From Paenibacillus terricola (GTDB lineage: Bacteria > Bacillota > Bacilli > Paenibacillales > Paenibacillaceae): a DNA stretch of 64,000 nucleotides. Below the pieces are notes generated by a model. That model worked only from the letters and a program-made list of their open reading frames with translations. It was not told where the DNA came from and ran no database searches. A program made the position numbers and the translations under genes. This document shows positions 1 through 8,716 of this stretch, piece by piece. How positions within the stretch are numbered: position 1 is the first letter of the stretch; every line of letters begins with the position of its first letter. The DNA lies in contig NZ_JACXZA010000001.1 of the NCBI RefSeq assembly GCF_014779765.1, positions 62,001 to 126,000 on the forward strand, written 5' to 3'.

Positions 1-2507
1 TACATTACTATGAGGATCCATATACCGCATTCGCGGGTGAAATTCGCGGCGATAACGTATACGGCCAGTCTCCGAATTCGGCGGCGGAGCAGCCATTTCT
101 TCATATTGTATCGCCGACGAATGTAGGCACGGCAAGCGAAGCGACGACGGTGATTCGGGTCAAAGTGAATGATGCATCCCCGACGAAGGTAACGTACAGC
201 ATTGGCGCTGGCGGCGAAGAAACAGCGATGACGCTGGATAGCAAGGGCTACTACGCAGGGGATTGGAAGCCGAGCGCGGAGCTCAATGGCAAGTCGGCAT
301 CGATTACGGTACGTGCTTATTTGCCGAACGGTACGAAGCTGGAGCAGCAAATCTCGGTGTTCGTGAAGGTGCCGGAGCTGGCGCTTCGTACGTTCACATT
401 CGATACGCCGGAGGATGCGCAGGCGACGGTTAGCGATTTTGGCCATTGGCCGGACAGTATTGCAATGAGCTTGGATCATGCGGTGGTTGGCAATGACGGC
501 AAGCTTGCGATTAAGGTGGCAAGTGGACTGTCAACCGCTGATACGTGGCAGGAGCTTAAGCTGAAACTGACGGATGCGGCGCTTAATGGCGTGAACTTGT
601 CGCAGGTGCAGCGTTTGAAGCTGTCTGCGCTCATCCCCGTAACGGCGGGCGGAGCTGGCGCTTCGATTCAGGCGATTGCGATGTATCAGGACGCATGGGA
701 CGTGAAGTATGGCGAGAATGCAACGAAGATGACGCTGACAGATTTGCCGAAGGTGACGGTAGACGGTGTCGATTACTACCAATACAATCCTGTGATCGAG
801 CTTAATATTGCAAGCTCGGCCGCAATGGCAGAGGGACTAATCGTTTCTCTTGTAGGCAGCGGACTGTCCTCATCGGCTCCGATCTCGATTCTGGTCGATG
901 ACCTTGGACTCTATAATGCATATACGGCGCCGGTTCTGGACACGAGTCTTGTTGATGACTTCGAAGGCTATAGCGGTTCTACGGATGCGCTCGCTTCGAA
1001 GTATTCGAAGGTTGTGTCGGGCGGTACATTCAGCATTGCGCTGGATAGCAGCAGCAAATCGGGCGGCGATTACGGCATGAAGCTTCAATATGCGTTCGAT
1101 CCGAATGCGATGGGCTATGTCGGCGTGAACCGAAGCTTGGGCACTGTCGATTGGTCGAGCAATAACGCACTGAAGCTGTGGGTGAAGACGGGTGATGCAG
1201 GAGAGTTCGCAGAGGAAGGCAAGCCGCTCAAGCTTGTTGTGCAGGTTGTCATGAACGGCACGTACTATGAGGCGTATCCAACTCTTGCTGCGTCGAGCGA
1301 ATACCCGCTTGTCATTCCGTTCGGCGACTTCAAGGTTGCGCCTTGGAGTTCAGGCGGTCCTGTTACGAAGGAAGCACTTCAGTCGGTAACGAACTTCAAT
1401 CTGTATGTGAATGCGATGGACAATGACAGCCATAGCGGTGAACTGTACGTCGATGAGATTCGCGCGGTTCATCAGGACGGCCTTCCGGAGCCCGGCGATC
1501 ATAATGAGCAACCGGGAACGCCGGCAGGCGCGCTGTACCACTTCCGATCGGATGATGATCTGGCAGGCTGGAAGCTGGAGAACAACAACGCGAATGCTTC
1601 TTCGATTGGTTACGATGCTGGGGAAGGTGCGCTTTCGGTTGATTTCCCTCTAGGCAATGGCGGTATGCCATCTTCGGCTCAAGCGTTCGAGCTGGTCACT
1701 TATCCGTCGGGGCTTGATCTGTCCAAGTTGGATACGATGACGGCCAATGTGAAGCTGAGCCAAGGAACTGCCAAGGCTCGCTTGTTCCTGAAGAGCGGCA
1801 GCGGCTGGACTTGGGTGGACAGCGGTACGCCGGTTGCAATTGATTCGAATGGTTATACGGCGCTGACGATTTCGCTGAAGGATGCGGCTGGGATCGCAGG
1901 TGTGAAGCTTAGCGATATTAAGCTGATTGGCATTAAGCTTGAAGAGGTTGGCGATGATGCGGGAACAGCGAAGCTGCTGCTCAAGGATGTTGCATTGGCG
2001 GCGGCGCTGCCAGAGGTGTCGTTCGGGTTCGATTCGGATATGCAGGGCTGGACGGGTAACGCGGCAGGCAATCTGACGGTTACGCATGATGTGTATTCGA
2101 ACAGTGGGCAAGATTACGGTGTGCTGAAGACGGCTGTGACATGGCCTGAGGGCAGTCCTTACTTGGCAATCAGCAAGGCGGGCAGCCTTGATCTGAGCAG
2201 CTTCAAAGGGCTGACCGCTAAGGTGAAGATCGATTCGGCTGTTGTTGGCGTTCAGGCGAAGCTGTTTATTCAGCTGCGTAACTGGGTCGTATGGATTGAT
2301 TCCGGTGCGCTGTCAGCAGACGGTGATGGCTTCGCCACGTTAACGATCGACTTCTCGAATATGAGTCCATATGTGCCGGATGGCGCTCAGCCATTCACCG
2401 CTGACGACTTGAAGTCGGTCAATGCGATCGGCATTCAGATCGTGACGCCAGGAGGCGAGGCGGGCACGGCAAATGTGTACGTCGATGAAGTGAAGGCATA
2501 TCGGTAG
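1..2507 (+). CDS. C-terminal part of a multimodular secreted beta-mannanase-like glycoside hydrolase (5' end outside window)
   Basis: The frame is open from base 3, so the first 49 visible codons precede the first ATG and the gene begins upstream. The opening visible residues (HYYEDPYTAFAGEI) look like the end of a GH26-type mannanase catalytic domain. Then come, in visible residue numbers, an Ig-like segment (about 45-125), a beta-sandwich resembling mannan-binding CBM27 (about 127-305), a CBM11-like module (about 311-490, starting VDDFEGYSG and ending in a YVDEIRAV strand), and two further jelly-roll modules (about 507-670 and 670-834). The four modules share the FDxxxxxxGW...VYVDEVKAY plan typical of bound-polysaccharide modules. 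The probable role is extracellular attack on mannan, held to the substrate by several modules. The GH26 assignment is inference from a short C-terminal fragment. The nearby mannose isomerase and GH5 mannanase genes support it. Confidence 0.7.
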   Translation, partial: HYYEDPYTAFAGEIRGDNVYGQSPNSAAEQPFLHIVSPTNVGTASEATTVIRVKVNDASPTKVTYSIGAGGEETAMTLDSKGYYAGDWKPSAELNGKSASITVRAYLPNGTKLEQQISVFVKVPELALRTFTFDTPEDAQATVSDFGHWPDSIAMSLDHAVVGNDGKLAIKVASGLSTADTWQELKLKLTDAALNGVNLSQVQRLKLSALIPVTAGGAGASIQAIAMYQDAWDVKYGENATKMTLTDLPKVTVDGVDYYQYNPVIELNIASSAAMAEGLIVSLVGSGLSSSAPISILVDDLGLYNAYTAPVLDTSLVDDFEGYSGSTDALASKYSKVVSGGTFSIALDSSSKSGGDYGMKLQYAFDPNAMGYVGVNRSLGTVDWSSNNALKLWVKTGDAGEFAEEGKPLKLVVQVVMNGTYYEAYPTLAASSEYPLVIPFGDFKVAPWSSGGPVTKEALQSVTNFNLYVNAMDNDSHSGELYVDEIRAVHQDGLPEPGDHNEQPGTPAGALYHFRSDDDLAGWKLENNNANASSIGYDAGEGALSVDFPLGNGGMPSSAQAFELVTYPSGLDLSKLDTMTANVKLSQGTAKARLFLKSGSGWTWVDSGTPVAIDSNGYTALTISLKDAAGIAGVKLSDIKLIGIKLEEVGDDAGTAKLLLKDVALAAALPEVSFGFDSDMQGWTGNAAGNLTVTHDVYSNSGQDYGVLKTAVTWPEGSPYLAISKAGSLDLSSFKGLTAKVKIDSAVVGVQAKLFIQLRNWVVWIDSGALSADGDGFATLTIDFSNMSPYVPDGAQPFTADDLKSVNAIGIQIVTPGGEAGTANVYVDEVKAYR

Positions 2508-2560
2508 ACTGAGTTGAAGTGAAAGCCTATCGATAGGATGAAGTGAAGATGTATCGATAG
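2484..2560 (+). repeat. Three degenerate 24-nt copies of the gene's last eight codons, each ending in a stop
   Basis: Copy 1 (2484-2507) is the true 3' end, encoding DEVKAYR-stop. Copy 2 (2513-2536) would encode VEVKAYR-stop and copy 3 (2537-2560) DEVKMYR-stop. Copies 2 and 3 abut; copies 1 and 2 are separated by 5 nt. The two downstream copies keep the amino-acid pattern and the TAG stop, which suggests duplication of the 3' end or remnants of similar modules. Confidence 0.8.
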
Positions 2561-2572
2561 GTAGTGTGAATA

Positions 2573-2613
2573 GGATCTCGGCTTCTACGGTTGGTGGAAG
2601 CGAGGTCCTTTTT
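2573..2613 (+). terminator. Intrinsic terminator after the mannanase-like gene
   Basis: An imperfect stem pairs GGATCTCGGCTTCTAC with GTGGAAGCGAGGTCC across a 5-nt loop and is followed by TTTTT. The outer arm matches other terminators in the window that use an AGGACCTC/GAGGTCCT stem. Confidence 0.75.
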
Positions 2614-2662
2614 GCGTGGCGTTGGGGTCCTTCTTGCTGCGGCGCTGAGCTGGGTATTAGTG

Positions 2663-2980
2663 GTACTCAAGGTGTTGGAGTATCGGGATTATCGTATCCG
2701 CCGTGCTAACGGACTACATGGACCTTATTTGGTCAAATTGATCGAGATGGATGGGTAACGGACCCTACAGGCCCTATTCCCCTCAAAATGATGCAGAATC
2801 GGTTCAAACAAACTCAATAGAGTCCACATAGTCCGTAAGCGAGCAAAAGTGGTGAAATATCGCAGAATATAGTCACCATAGTCCGTTAGTGGGGAGAGGT
2901 AGTGTCTTATATCGCGACTGTTTGACTGAATCGCGTACTCAATGTGTTGGAGTATCATATCCGCCATACTAACGGACTAC
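2663..2980. repeat. Intergenic cluster of degenerate repeats carrying AACGGAC / GTCCGTT
   Basis: This non-coding stretch has two clear direct copies of about 50 nt (2663-2719 and 2935-2980), sharing GTACTCAA(G/T)GTGTTGGAGTATC, then ATATCCGCC or GTATCCGCC, then CTAACGGACTAC. The short core also appears as AACGGAC at 2708, 2757 and 2971, and in reverse as GTCCGT at 2831 and 2881. No credible gene is visible between 2614 and 3249; the small open frames there have no ribosome binding site and run through the repeats. Confidence 0.6.
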
Positions 2981-3249
2981 GAGCGGTTGGAGCGAAATAA
3001 GCCCCGTGGCAATCGTTGTGGTTCGACGTTCTACCTTAATGGTGCGATATCTCCCAAGTGATCGATTCCACACCTTATTACCGCAAGATATGCAAGGTTT
3101 CAGACAATAATCGCGAAGTTTATGCAATTATTTAATGTTACATTTAGATCAAACAGGCCATATAGAACGTGCTGCAAGCATGACGGAACCTGAAGTCTAC
3201 CACATTAGGGTTATCGACATAGCCCACAATCATTAGGAGGAGCTTATAG

Positions 3250-4011
3250 ATGATGAAAAGATTGGGTGCACAGCTGTATACCGTTCGCGATTATTGCAAA
3301 ACGCCTGAAGAGTTCGATGTTACGCTCCGAAAGATCAAGGAGATGGGCTACACCACCGTTCAGGCCTCTGCGCTGTGGCATTTGCCAGTAGATGAAGTAG
3401 CCTCAATTGCACGTTCACACGATCTGAACATTGTGCTTACCCATATGGGATACGATCGGTTTACGAACGACCTGGACGCTTTGATCAAGGACCACCATAC
3501 GCTGGGGTGCAGACTGGTTGGTTTGGGCGGATTGCCGAAGCAATTCTGGAGTGAAGAAGGGTATAAGGCTTTCGCGAAACAATTCAGCGATATTGCGGAT
3601 GAGCTTGGCCGGAACAGGCTCAAGTTTAGTTACCATAACCATCAATTTGAATTTGAGCGTTTCCAAGGGAAGACAGGCTTGGAGATTCTCATGGAGAATA
3701 CGAATCCGGAGACCTTTCTGTTCACGCTGGACACCTATTGGGTTCAGGCTGGAGGTGGCAATCCGGCGGCATGGATCCGCAAGTTGAACCAACGGATTGA
3801 AGCCATCCATTTGAAAGATATGACGATCATTGATACCCAGCCTGTAATGGCTGAGGTGATGGAAGGAAACCTGGATTGGACGGATATTCTACCTGCCTGT
3901 GAGGAAGCGGGAGTGGAGTGGTATCTGATCGAGCGTGATGCGGGGCCAGTGGAGGCCTTTGAGAGCCTGCGTATCAGTTACAATAATCTGAGTAAAGTTG
4001 GGTTTGCTTAA
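3250..4011 (+). CDS. Sugar phosphate isomerase/epimerase (xylose-isomerase-like TIM barrel)
   Basis: The 253-residue cytoplasmic protein has the single-domain length and layout of the AP-endonuclease-2-like sugar isomerase/epimerase family. It begins LGAQLYTVRDYCKTPEEF, the usual first strand and helix. Metal-binding-type residues lie in the YHNHQFEF motif (about residue 131), in LDTYWVQAGG (about 162) and in IHLKDM (about 188). A GAxxxxRD-type end (ERDAG) is present. AGGAGG 5-10 nt upstream supports the ATG at 3250. It stands alone between repeats and a strong terminator. Its substrate cannot be read from sequence; the setting suggests a plant-polysaccharide sugar or polyol. Confidence 0.8.
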   Translation: MMKRLGAQLYTVRDYCKTPEEFDVTLRKIKEMGYTTVQASALWHLPVDEVASIARSHDLNIVLTHMGYDRFTNDLDALIKDHHTLGCRLVGLGGLPKQFWSEEGYKAFAKQFSDIADELGRNRLKFSYHNHQFEFERFQGKTGLEILMENTNPETFLFTLDTYWVQAGGGNPAAWIRKLNQRIEAIHLKDMTIIDTQPVMAEVMEGNLDWTDILPACEEAGVEWYLIERDAGPVEAFESLRISYNNLSKVGFA

Positions 4012-4082
4012 GTCATTGTATAGGAATTGTACGATTTCTCGGTGGCGTCGTGAAGAAAGGCATATCGGTAATGAATGGTTCC

Positions 4083-4131
4083 AAGAGGTCTTCGACTCCC
4101 GCATCTGCGGGAGTCGAAGACCTCTTTTTTT
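4083..4131 (+). terminator. Strong intrinsic terminator
   Basis: A perfect 20-bp stem (AAGAGGTCTTCGACTCCCGC and its complement) with a 4-nt loop (ATCT) is followed by a run of T. It separates the isomerase from the nos-type block, so that block needs its own promoter. Confidence 0.9.
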
Positions 4132-4277
4132 GAGAGAGAGCGATGGAAACCACCAAGCATAATCGTCATAAAGCGTTCATAAAGTAACGCCTTCGATAGC
4201 CCTAATGAGTCATTTGGCATACATGGCTAAGGGATACAATGATAAGCATAATCCATAAACAGAAAGGGATGACGAGA

Positions 4278-4670
4278 TTGAGAGGGAAGATGCTGGCATT
4301 CGTTTTATTAGGCTGTCTCTCATTCATGCTGTTGTCCGGGTGCACGAACAGCACGGCTGCTCAAGGCCAGGATCCAGCTGATGTAAAGGTGGAGCTGGCC
4401 ACTGATCCGGTGGCTGTGAAGGCTGGCGAGCCCGGCAAATTGATCGCTATCATAACAGGCTTGGTCCGCTCGGACGGCGTTCAGGTGGCATTCGATATAC
4501 GCAAGCCGGACAACAAAGGGCTTCCTGAAATTATTAATGCAGAAGCGGCAGGAGACGGGGAATATAGCGCAGCGAAAACTTTCGATCAACCAGGCACCTA
4601 TACGATATATGTTCATCTGTATCAGGATGATCTGCATGTGACGAAGTTGAAAAAGCTGGAGGTTCAATGA
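4278..4670 (+). CDS. YtkA/FixH-like lipoprotein of the nos-type block
   Basis: A predicted lipoprotein of about 130 residues. The hydrophobic stretch LAFVLLGCLSFMLLSGC gives a lipobox (LSGC), and the mature part is an Ig-like domain with the pattern of YtkA-like/FixH-like proteins (AxPVAVKAGEPGKLI near the start, YTIYVHLY near the end). Three starts are possible: ATG 4239, ATG 4269 and TTG 4278. I prefer TTG 4278 because AAAGGG lies 9 nt upstream and it gives a short, typical signal peptide. The stop overlaps the nosD start by 4 nt (ATGA), so the two are translationally coupled. Such domains often occur with copper or haem-copper maturation genes; an extracytoplasmic metal or assembly role is inferred. 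Confidence 0.65.
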   Translation: MRGKMLAFVLLGCLSFMLLSGCTNSTAAQGQDPADVKVELATDPVAVKAGEPGKLIAIITGLVRSDGVQVAFDIRKPDNKGLPEIINAEAAGDGEYSAAKTFDQPGTYTIYVHLYQDDLHVTKLKKLEVQ

Positions 4671-5995
4671 TCAAGCGCAAAGGAGGGTTCGCCGCATGTC
4701 TGTTTTTGTTTGTTGTATTTCTAGGGATCGCCCCTTGTGCTGCTTGCGCATCGCCGAGCAAGAGCGCCATTCAACAGCTCATTGACGAGGCTATGCCGGG
4801 CGATACGGTGACGATTCCGTCGGGTGAATACAGCGGGGCAATAACGATCGACAAACGGCTTGCACTTGTCGGAGAGCCAGGCGCGGTCATTGTCAACGAT
4901 ACAGCTAAACCTGCTCTCACGATTATAGCCGATGGCGTCACGGTCAGCGGCATTACCATCGAGCAACGGTCGATGGAGGAGTCGTCCGCGATCGAGTTGG
5001 CTGCATCGAAGGCGACGCTGTCCAAGCTCGACATCTATACGCACTCTTTCGGCATACGCTTGCGAAAGTCGAATCGGAATGAGATTGCCGATAATTCGAT
5101 TCAATGGCTCGGAGAGTCTGGCCAACAGGTGAAAATGTCGGCGAAGCGAAATGGAATCGATCTTTATGATTCACATGACAATGTCATCAGCGGGAATCGA
5201 ATCTCTTCCATGAATGACGGGATCTATCAGGAAAGCAGCCATCGCAATCAGGTTACGGGCAATCGGATTGACCATTCGCGGTACGGTATTCACTGCATGT
5301 ACACGGAGGGCACGATCATTCGCGGCAATGCAGGGAGCTACAATGTGACCGGCGCGATGGTAATGGGAGTAACGGATGCCATAGTTGAAGACAACTCGTT
5401 CACCAAGCAGAGCGAGAATGTCAATTCACAGGGGCTGCTGCTGTTTGATGTCCATACTTCGACGATAGAGGGCAATCGAGTAGAAGGCAATCGCGTCGGT
5501 TTCTATATCGAGCAGTCCAGCAAGAACGACATTCGGAACAACCGCATTGTACGGAATTTTGTCGGCATTCAATTTCTGGAATCGGAAGGCAACGAGCTGC
5601 AGGCGAATGATTTTATCGCCAATGTCATTAATGCGGAGGCGACGGACAGCCCGGACAATCGTCTGACAGCGAATTTCTGGGACAACTTCAGTGGGATCGA
5701 CGCGAATGGCGATGGCCGAAGCGACATTGCTTATGCGATCAATCCGTTCTTCCAGCAGTTGACGCACCAGACACCTGCTTTCCAGTTATTCTTCCAGTCG
5801 CCGGGCATGCAGTTTCTTGAGACGATGATGCAATCCGATCGATCGTCCTGGACGATGGATACGGAGCCGCTCATGATGCCGGCAGGCCAGCAGACTATGG
5901 CGGCGAAGCACAATTCTTACACGTTCTGGATGAGCTTGTGTCTGCTCCTTATTGGTACAATTATCATTTATAATACGGGGGTTAAACGAACATGA
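4667..5995 (+). CDS. nosD: NosD-like secreted parallel beta-helix protein
   Basis: The 442-residue product has an N-terminal signal sequence (hydrophobic residues about 8-27), then many right-handed beta-helix rungs recognisable by repeated NxxxxNxI / GI-type turns (NRISSMNDGIY, NRIDHSRYGIH, NRVEGNRVGFY, NRIVRNFVGIQ). The NFWDNFSGID segment near residue 335 is typical of NosD. A C-terminal hydrophobic helix (about 420-437) probably anchors it to the membrane. NosD works with the NosFY ABC complex in assembling the copper site of nitrous-oxide reductase. Here it overlaps the upstream lipoprotein by 4 nt and nosL by 4 nt, which fixes it as part of one operon. Confidence 0.85.
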   Translation: MIKRKGGFAACLFLFVVFLGIAPCAACASPSKSAIQQLIDEAMPGDTVTIPSGEYSGAITIDKRLALVGEPGAVIVNDTAKPALTIIADGVTVSGITIEQRSMEESSAIELAASKATLSKLDIYTHSFGIRLRKSNRNEIADNSIQWLGESGQQVKMSAKRNGIDLYDSHDNVISGNRISSMNDGIYQESSHRNQVTGNRIDHSRYGIHCMYTEGTIIRGNAGSYNVTGAMVMGVTDAIVEDNSFTKQSENVNSQGLLLFDVHTSTIEGNRVEGNRVGFYIEQSSKNDIRNNRIVRNFVGIQFLESEGNELQANDFIANVINAEATDSPDNRLTANFWDNFSGIDANGDGRSDIAYAINPFFQQLTHQTPAFQLFFQSPGMQFLETMMQSDRSSWTMDTEPLMMPAGQQTMAAKHNSYTFWMSLCLLLIGTIIIYNTGVKRT

Positions 5996-6570
5996 AATCA
6001 ATAAAATTAACGAAACTATCGGTTGCTGCATGCTTGCTGTTTCTTATGGTAATGCTTGCTGGCTGCGGCGGAAAAGAGTACAAGGCCGTTGCAATCAATG
6101 AAGATACGGCCAAATGCGCGGCATGCAACATGCAGGTGAAGGATGATGCGTATGCAACGCAGCTTGTTACGAAGAATGGGAAGGTTCATCTGTTCGACGA
6201 TATCGGCTGCATGCACAAATGGGAAGCAACGAACCCGAGCGAAGAAATCGGCGCTTCTTTTGTTCGTGACTATAACGACAACGAGTGGATTAAGTATGAG
6301 GATGCGTACTATGCCTATGATGCTTCTTACCGTTCTCCGATGGCGTATGGGATCTATTCGTTTAAGGATAAGGCATCGGCCGATGCCTTCGTGAAGTCGC
6401 AGGACAAAGGCGTTGTCATGACAAGCGCAGAGCTGGCGAGCCACACTTGGCAGCAGAATACAGACATGATGGGCGGAATGGATATGAGCGGACATGACGA
6501 GTCGGCTCATTCAGAGATGGATGGCGATATGAGCATGAACGATGCATCTTCTGATGCGCATTCCAATTAA
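5992..6570 (+). CDS. nosL: NosL-like copper-binding lipoprotein with Met/His-rich tail
   Basis: The 192-residue product has a signal peptide ending in the lipobox LAGC (Cys about residue 25). The NosL hallmark CAACNMQVKDD (about residue 43) follows, then HLFDDIGCMHKW and the end of the domain (YGIYSFKDKASADAFV). NosL binds Cu(I) and delivers copper to NosZ or its assembly machinery outside the membrane. The last 35 residues form a Met-, His- and Asp-rich extension (MMGGMDMSGHDESAHSEMDG) that looks like an extra copper-binding arm. The start overlaps the nosD stop (ATGA), and nosY begins 2 nt after the stop. Confidence 0.9.
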   Translation: MKSIKLTKLSVAACLLFLMVMLAGCGGKEYKAVAINEDTAKCAACNMQVKDDAYATQLVTKNGKVHLFDDIGCMHKWEATNPSEEIGASFVRDYNDNEWIKYEDAYYAYDASYRSPMAYGIYSFKDKASADAFVKSQDKGVVMTSAELASHTWQQNTDMMGGMDMSGHDESAHSEMDGDMSMNDASSDAHSN

Positions 6571-6572
6571 TT

Positions 6573-7391
6573 ATGGATTTTCGTACGATTGCTATTCGCG
6601 AAATCCGAATGGGTTTTCGAAATCCGTGGGCCTATTCCTTCATGGCGCTATTTACCGCATTCAGCCTAATCTTGCTGCTTATTAATTCACGTAATGCAGT
6701 GGAAGGGTACTCGGGAGTTACGAGTGCAATGCTGAATTTGATCTTGTACCTCGTGCCGCTTATGTCGCTGCTTCTAGGTTCCTTCTCGCTTACTGCCGAG
6801 AAGGAGGAGGGCAGCTGGCGGCTGCTCTCGGCTTATCCGCTGGGTACCTTATCGTTTATTGCAGGCAAATACGCAGGTCTTACCATGGTGCTGTGGGTTA
6901 TTATGTTCGTTGGTTACGGTGTCTCGGGTATGTTAGGGGCCGTGTTCGGCGGCGGTTTTGCGATCACGGATTTTGTGCTGTTTGTTGCGTTCTCGATGGG
7001 GTTATCTTTCTTGTTCGTCGCGATTGCGATGATGATTGGCACCTTCGCGCGGAATCGCTGGCAGGCGCTCACGATAAGCGTGGCGATCTGGTTCTTCGCC
7101 GTTATCGGCTGGTCGTCGCTGCTTGTGGCGATTCTCGGGATGGTGCCATATCTCTATGTGAAGTCTGCACTCGTCTTTCTTACTTTCCTCAATCCTGCAG
7201 AGCTTGTTCGGCTGTTCGTCATTGTGAAGCTGGGCGGAGGCTCCATTCTCGGGCCGGAATATTACGATTGGGTGCATTGGATTAGCCGGACTGACGGCAC
7301 ATTATGGTTCGTGCTGATTTGTATGCTGTGGGCAGCTGCGGCTGCCGGGATCGCCTACATGATCTGGGAGAGGGGGCGCATTCGTGAGTGA
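6573..7391 (+). CDS. nosY: NosY-type ABC transporter permease
   Basis: A 272-residue integral membrane protein with about six hydrophobic helices, starting DFRTIAIREIRMGFRNPWAYSF, the usual NosY/ABC-2 opening. The segment SLTAEKEEGSWRLLSAYPLG after the second helix matches the conserved coupling region of NosY proteins. It should pair with the NosF ATPase encoded next, whose GTG start overlaps its last codons by 8 nt. Together with NosD the pair forms the NosDFY complex, which in N2O reducers drives assembly of the copper cluster. Confidence in the family is high; the partner protein in this genome is unknown. Confidence 0.85.
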   Translation: MDFRTIAIREIRMGFRNPWAYSFMALFTAFSLILLLINSRNAVEGYSGVTSAMLNLILYLVPLMSLLLGSFSLTAEKEEGSWRLLSAYPLGTLSFIAGKYAGLTMVLWVIMFVGYGVSGMLGAVFGGGFAITDFVLFVAFSMGLSFLFVAIAMMIGTFARNRWQALTISVAIWFFAVIGWSSLLVAILGMVPYLYVKSALVFLTFLNPAELVRLFVIVKLGGGSILGPEYYDWVHWISRTDGTLWFVLICMLWAAAAAGIAYMIWERGRIRE

Positions 7392-8106
7392 GTCGGTGCT
7401 TAGCGTATCAGACGTGCACAAGTCGATTAACAAGCAGCAGATCCTTCATGGCGTGAGCCTCGAGGCAACTAAGGGGCATGTCGTTGCCTTGTGCGGAGGC
7501 AACGGAGCAGGTAAGAGTACGCTGCTGCGGATGATAGCCGGCGTCTCGCAGCCGACAGCAGGCTCGATTCGAGTGGCCGGTCAATCGTGGAAAAATAATC
7601 GGAAGCGATATGCCGAGCAGATCGGTTACATGCCGGACGACTATTTGTTCAGCCATGGCTTGTCTGCTGAAGAGACGCTCGCTTTCTGGGCAACTCTTAG
7701 AAGAGTAGACAAGGAAGTTGTGGGACAGAAGCTTGCCCTTGTCGGCCTGTCGGAGGTGCGTCGCAAGCCTGTCACCTCTTTCTCCAAGGGGATGCGTCAG
7801 CGGCTGCTCTTCGCGCAGGCGCTGCTCGGTAATCCAGCTCTGCTCGTAATGGACGAGCCTACGAATGGACTTGACCCTTATTGGATGGACTCCTTCGTGG
7901 AGCTGGTTCGAACGGTTAAGGATGCAGGCCATACCGTCATCTTCTCGACGCATCAGATGCAGGTGGCTGATGCGATCGCCGATGAGGTGATTTTTCTCAA
8001 GGAAGGCAGAATCGTGCAGAGCGGCCCTGTCGAAGCTTATCGGGAAGTCGGGGATAGTCTTGGGCTGTATAAAGCGTTCCAAACCTTGTTTGGTTATGAG
8101 GCTTAA
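7384..8106 (+). CDS. nosF: NosF-type ABC transporter ATPase
   Basis: A 240-residue ABC ATPase with Walker A GGNGAGKSTLL (about residue 38), the signature region FSKGMRQRLLFAQALLG (about 134), Walker B LLVMDEPTNGLDP (about 157) and the H-loop in FSTHQM (about 190). The GTG start lies inside nosY, with GAGAGGGGG just upstream. Gene order D-L-Y-F identifies it as NosF rather than a generic exporter ATPase. All essential motifs are intact, so it should be active. Confidence 0.88.
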   Translation: MSESVLSVSDVHKSINKQQILHGVSLEATKGHVVALCGGNGAGKSTLLRMIAGVSQPTAGSIRVAGQSWKNNRKRYAEQIGYMPDDYLFSHGLSAEETLAFWATLRRVDKEVVGQKLALVGLSEVRRKPVTSFSKGMRQRLLFAQALLGNPALLVMDEPTNGLDPYWMDSFVELVRTVKDAGHTVIFSTHQMQVADAIADEVIFLKEGRIVQSGPVEAYREVGDSLGLYKAFQTLFGYEA

Positions 8107-8149
8107 AGCTGAATCTAACCAAATGATCTCTGAGAGGAAGGGACGGACG

Positions 8150-8665
8150 ATGAAACGAGATTTACAAAGGATTGTCGGAATGGCGGTGCTGGCGCTGCTG
8201 ACGGGTGCTGTCTTATTCGCAGTAGTCCAGAGGCTTCAAACGGACCGCGAGGCGTTTGCGATAGGCCGTGCAGCGCCGGCAATTGTCGCACAGAATACGA
8301 ACGGACAAGAGGTCAGATTATCCGACTACAGCGGCAAGCCTGTTCTCGTTCAATTCTGGGGCTCATGGTGCACGTCCTGCGTGGAGGAGATGCCATTGAT
8401 TGATCAGGCGGCGAAGCAGAGCGGCATACAGGTGTTAGGAGTCAATGTGGGGCAGACGAGAGGGACGGTAAATTCATTTGTCGAGAAGCTGGGCGTTGCT
8501 TATCCGCAACTGCTCGATCCGAGCGGCGACATTATGGAGGCCTATCAAGTCAAGGCGCTCCCGGTCACCGTGCTGATCGATTCCGAGCAGAAGGTGGCCC
8601 GGATTGTGACGGGACAATTCGCCTCGGTCAATGAAATTGAGAAGCTCGTACAAGAGTATGCCTGA
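8150..8665 (+). CDS. TlpA/ResA-like membrane-anchored thioredoxin
   Basis: The 171-residue protein has one N-terminal membrane helix (about 9-27) and an AhpC/TSA-type thioredoxin fold. Its active site is WCTSC (about residue 68, CxxC), and the cis-proline motif is KALPVT (about 138). ATG 8150 is chosen because GAGGAAGGGA lies just upstream; an in-frame extension would run back into nosF. It follows nosF by about 40 nt and is probably the last gene of the operon. An extracytoplasmic thiol reductase that keeps copper-ligand cysteines (for example of NosL) reduced is the simplest role, but this is inference. Confidence 0.8.
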   Translation: MKRDLQRIVGMAVLALLTGAVLFAVVQRLQTDREAFAIGRAAPAIVAQNTNGQEVRLSDYSGKPVLVQFWGSWCTSCVEEMPLIDQAAKQSGIQVLGVNVGQTRGTVNSFVEKLGVAYPQLLDPSGDIMEAYQVKALPVTVLIDSEQKVARIVTGQFASVNEIEKLVQEYA

Positions 8666-8716
8666 GACGAATGCTGATAAGGGAAGCAGCAAATTGCGCG
8701 TGCTGCTAGTTAATAG

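Noticed and set aside
2725-2967. 80-codon minus-strand frame in the first large gap
   Set aside because: It runs through the degenerate AACGGAC repeats and has no start signal.
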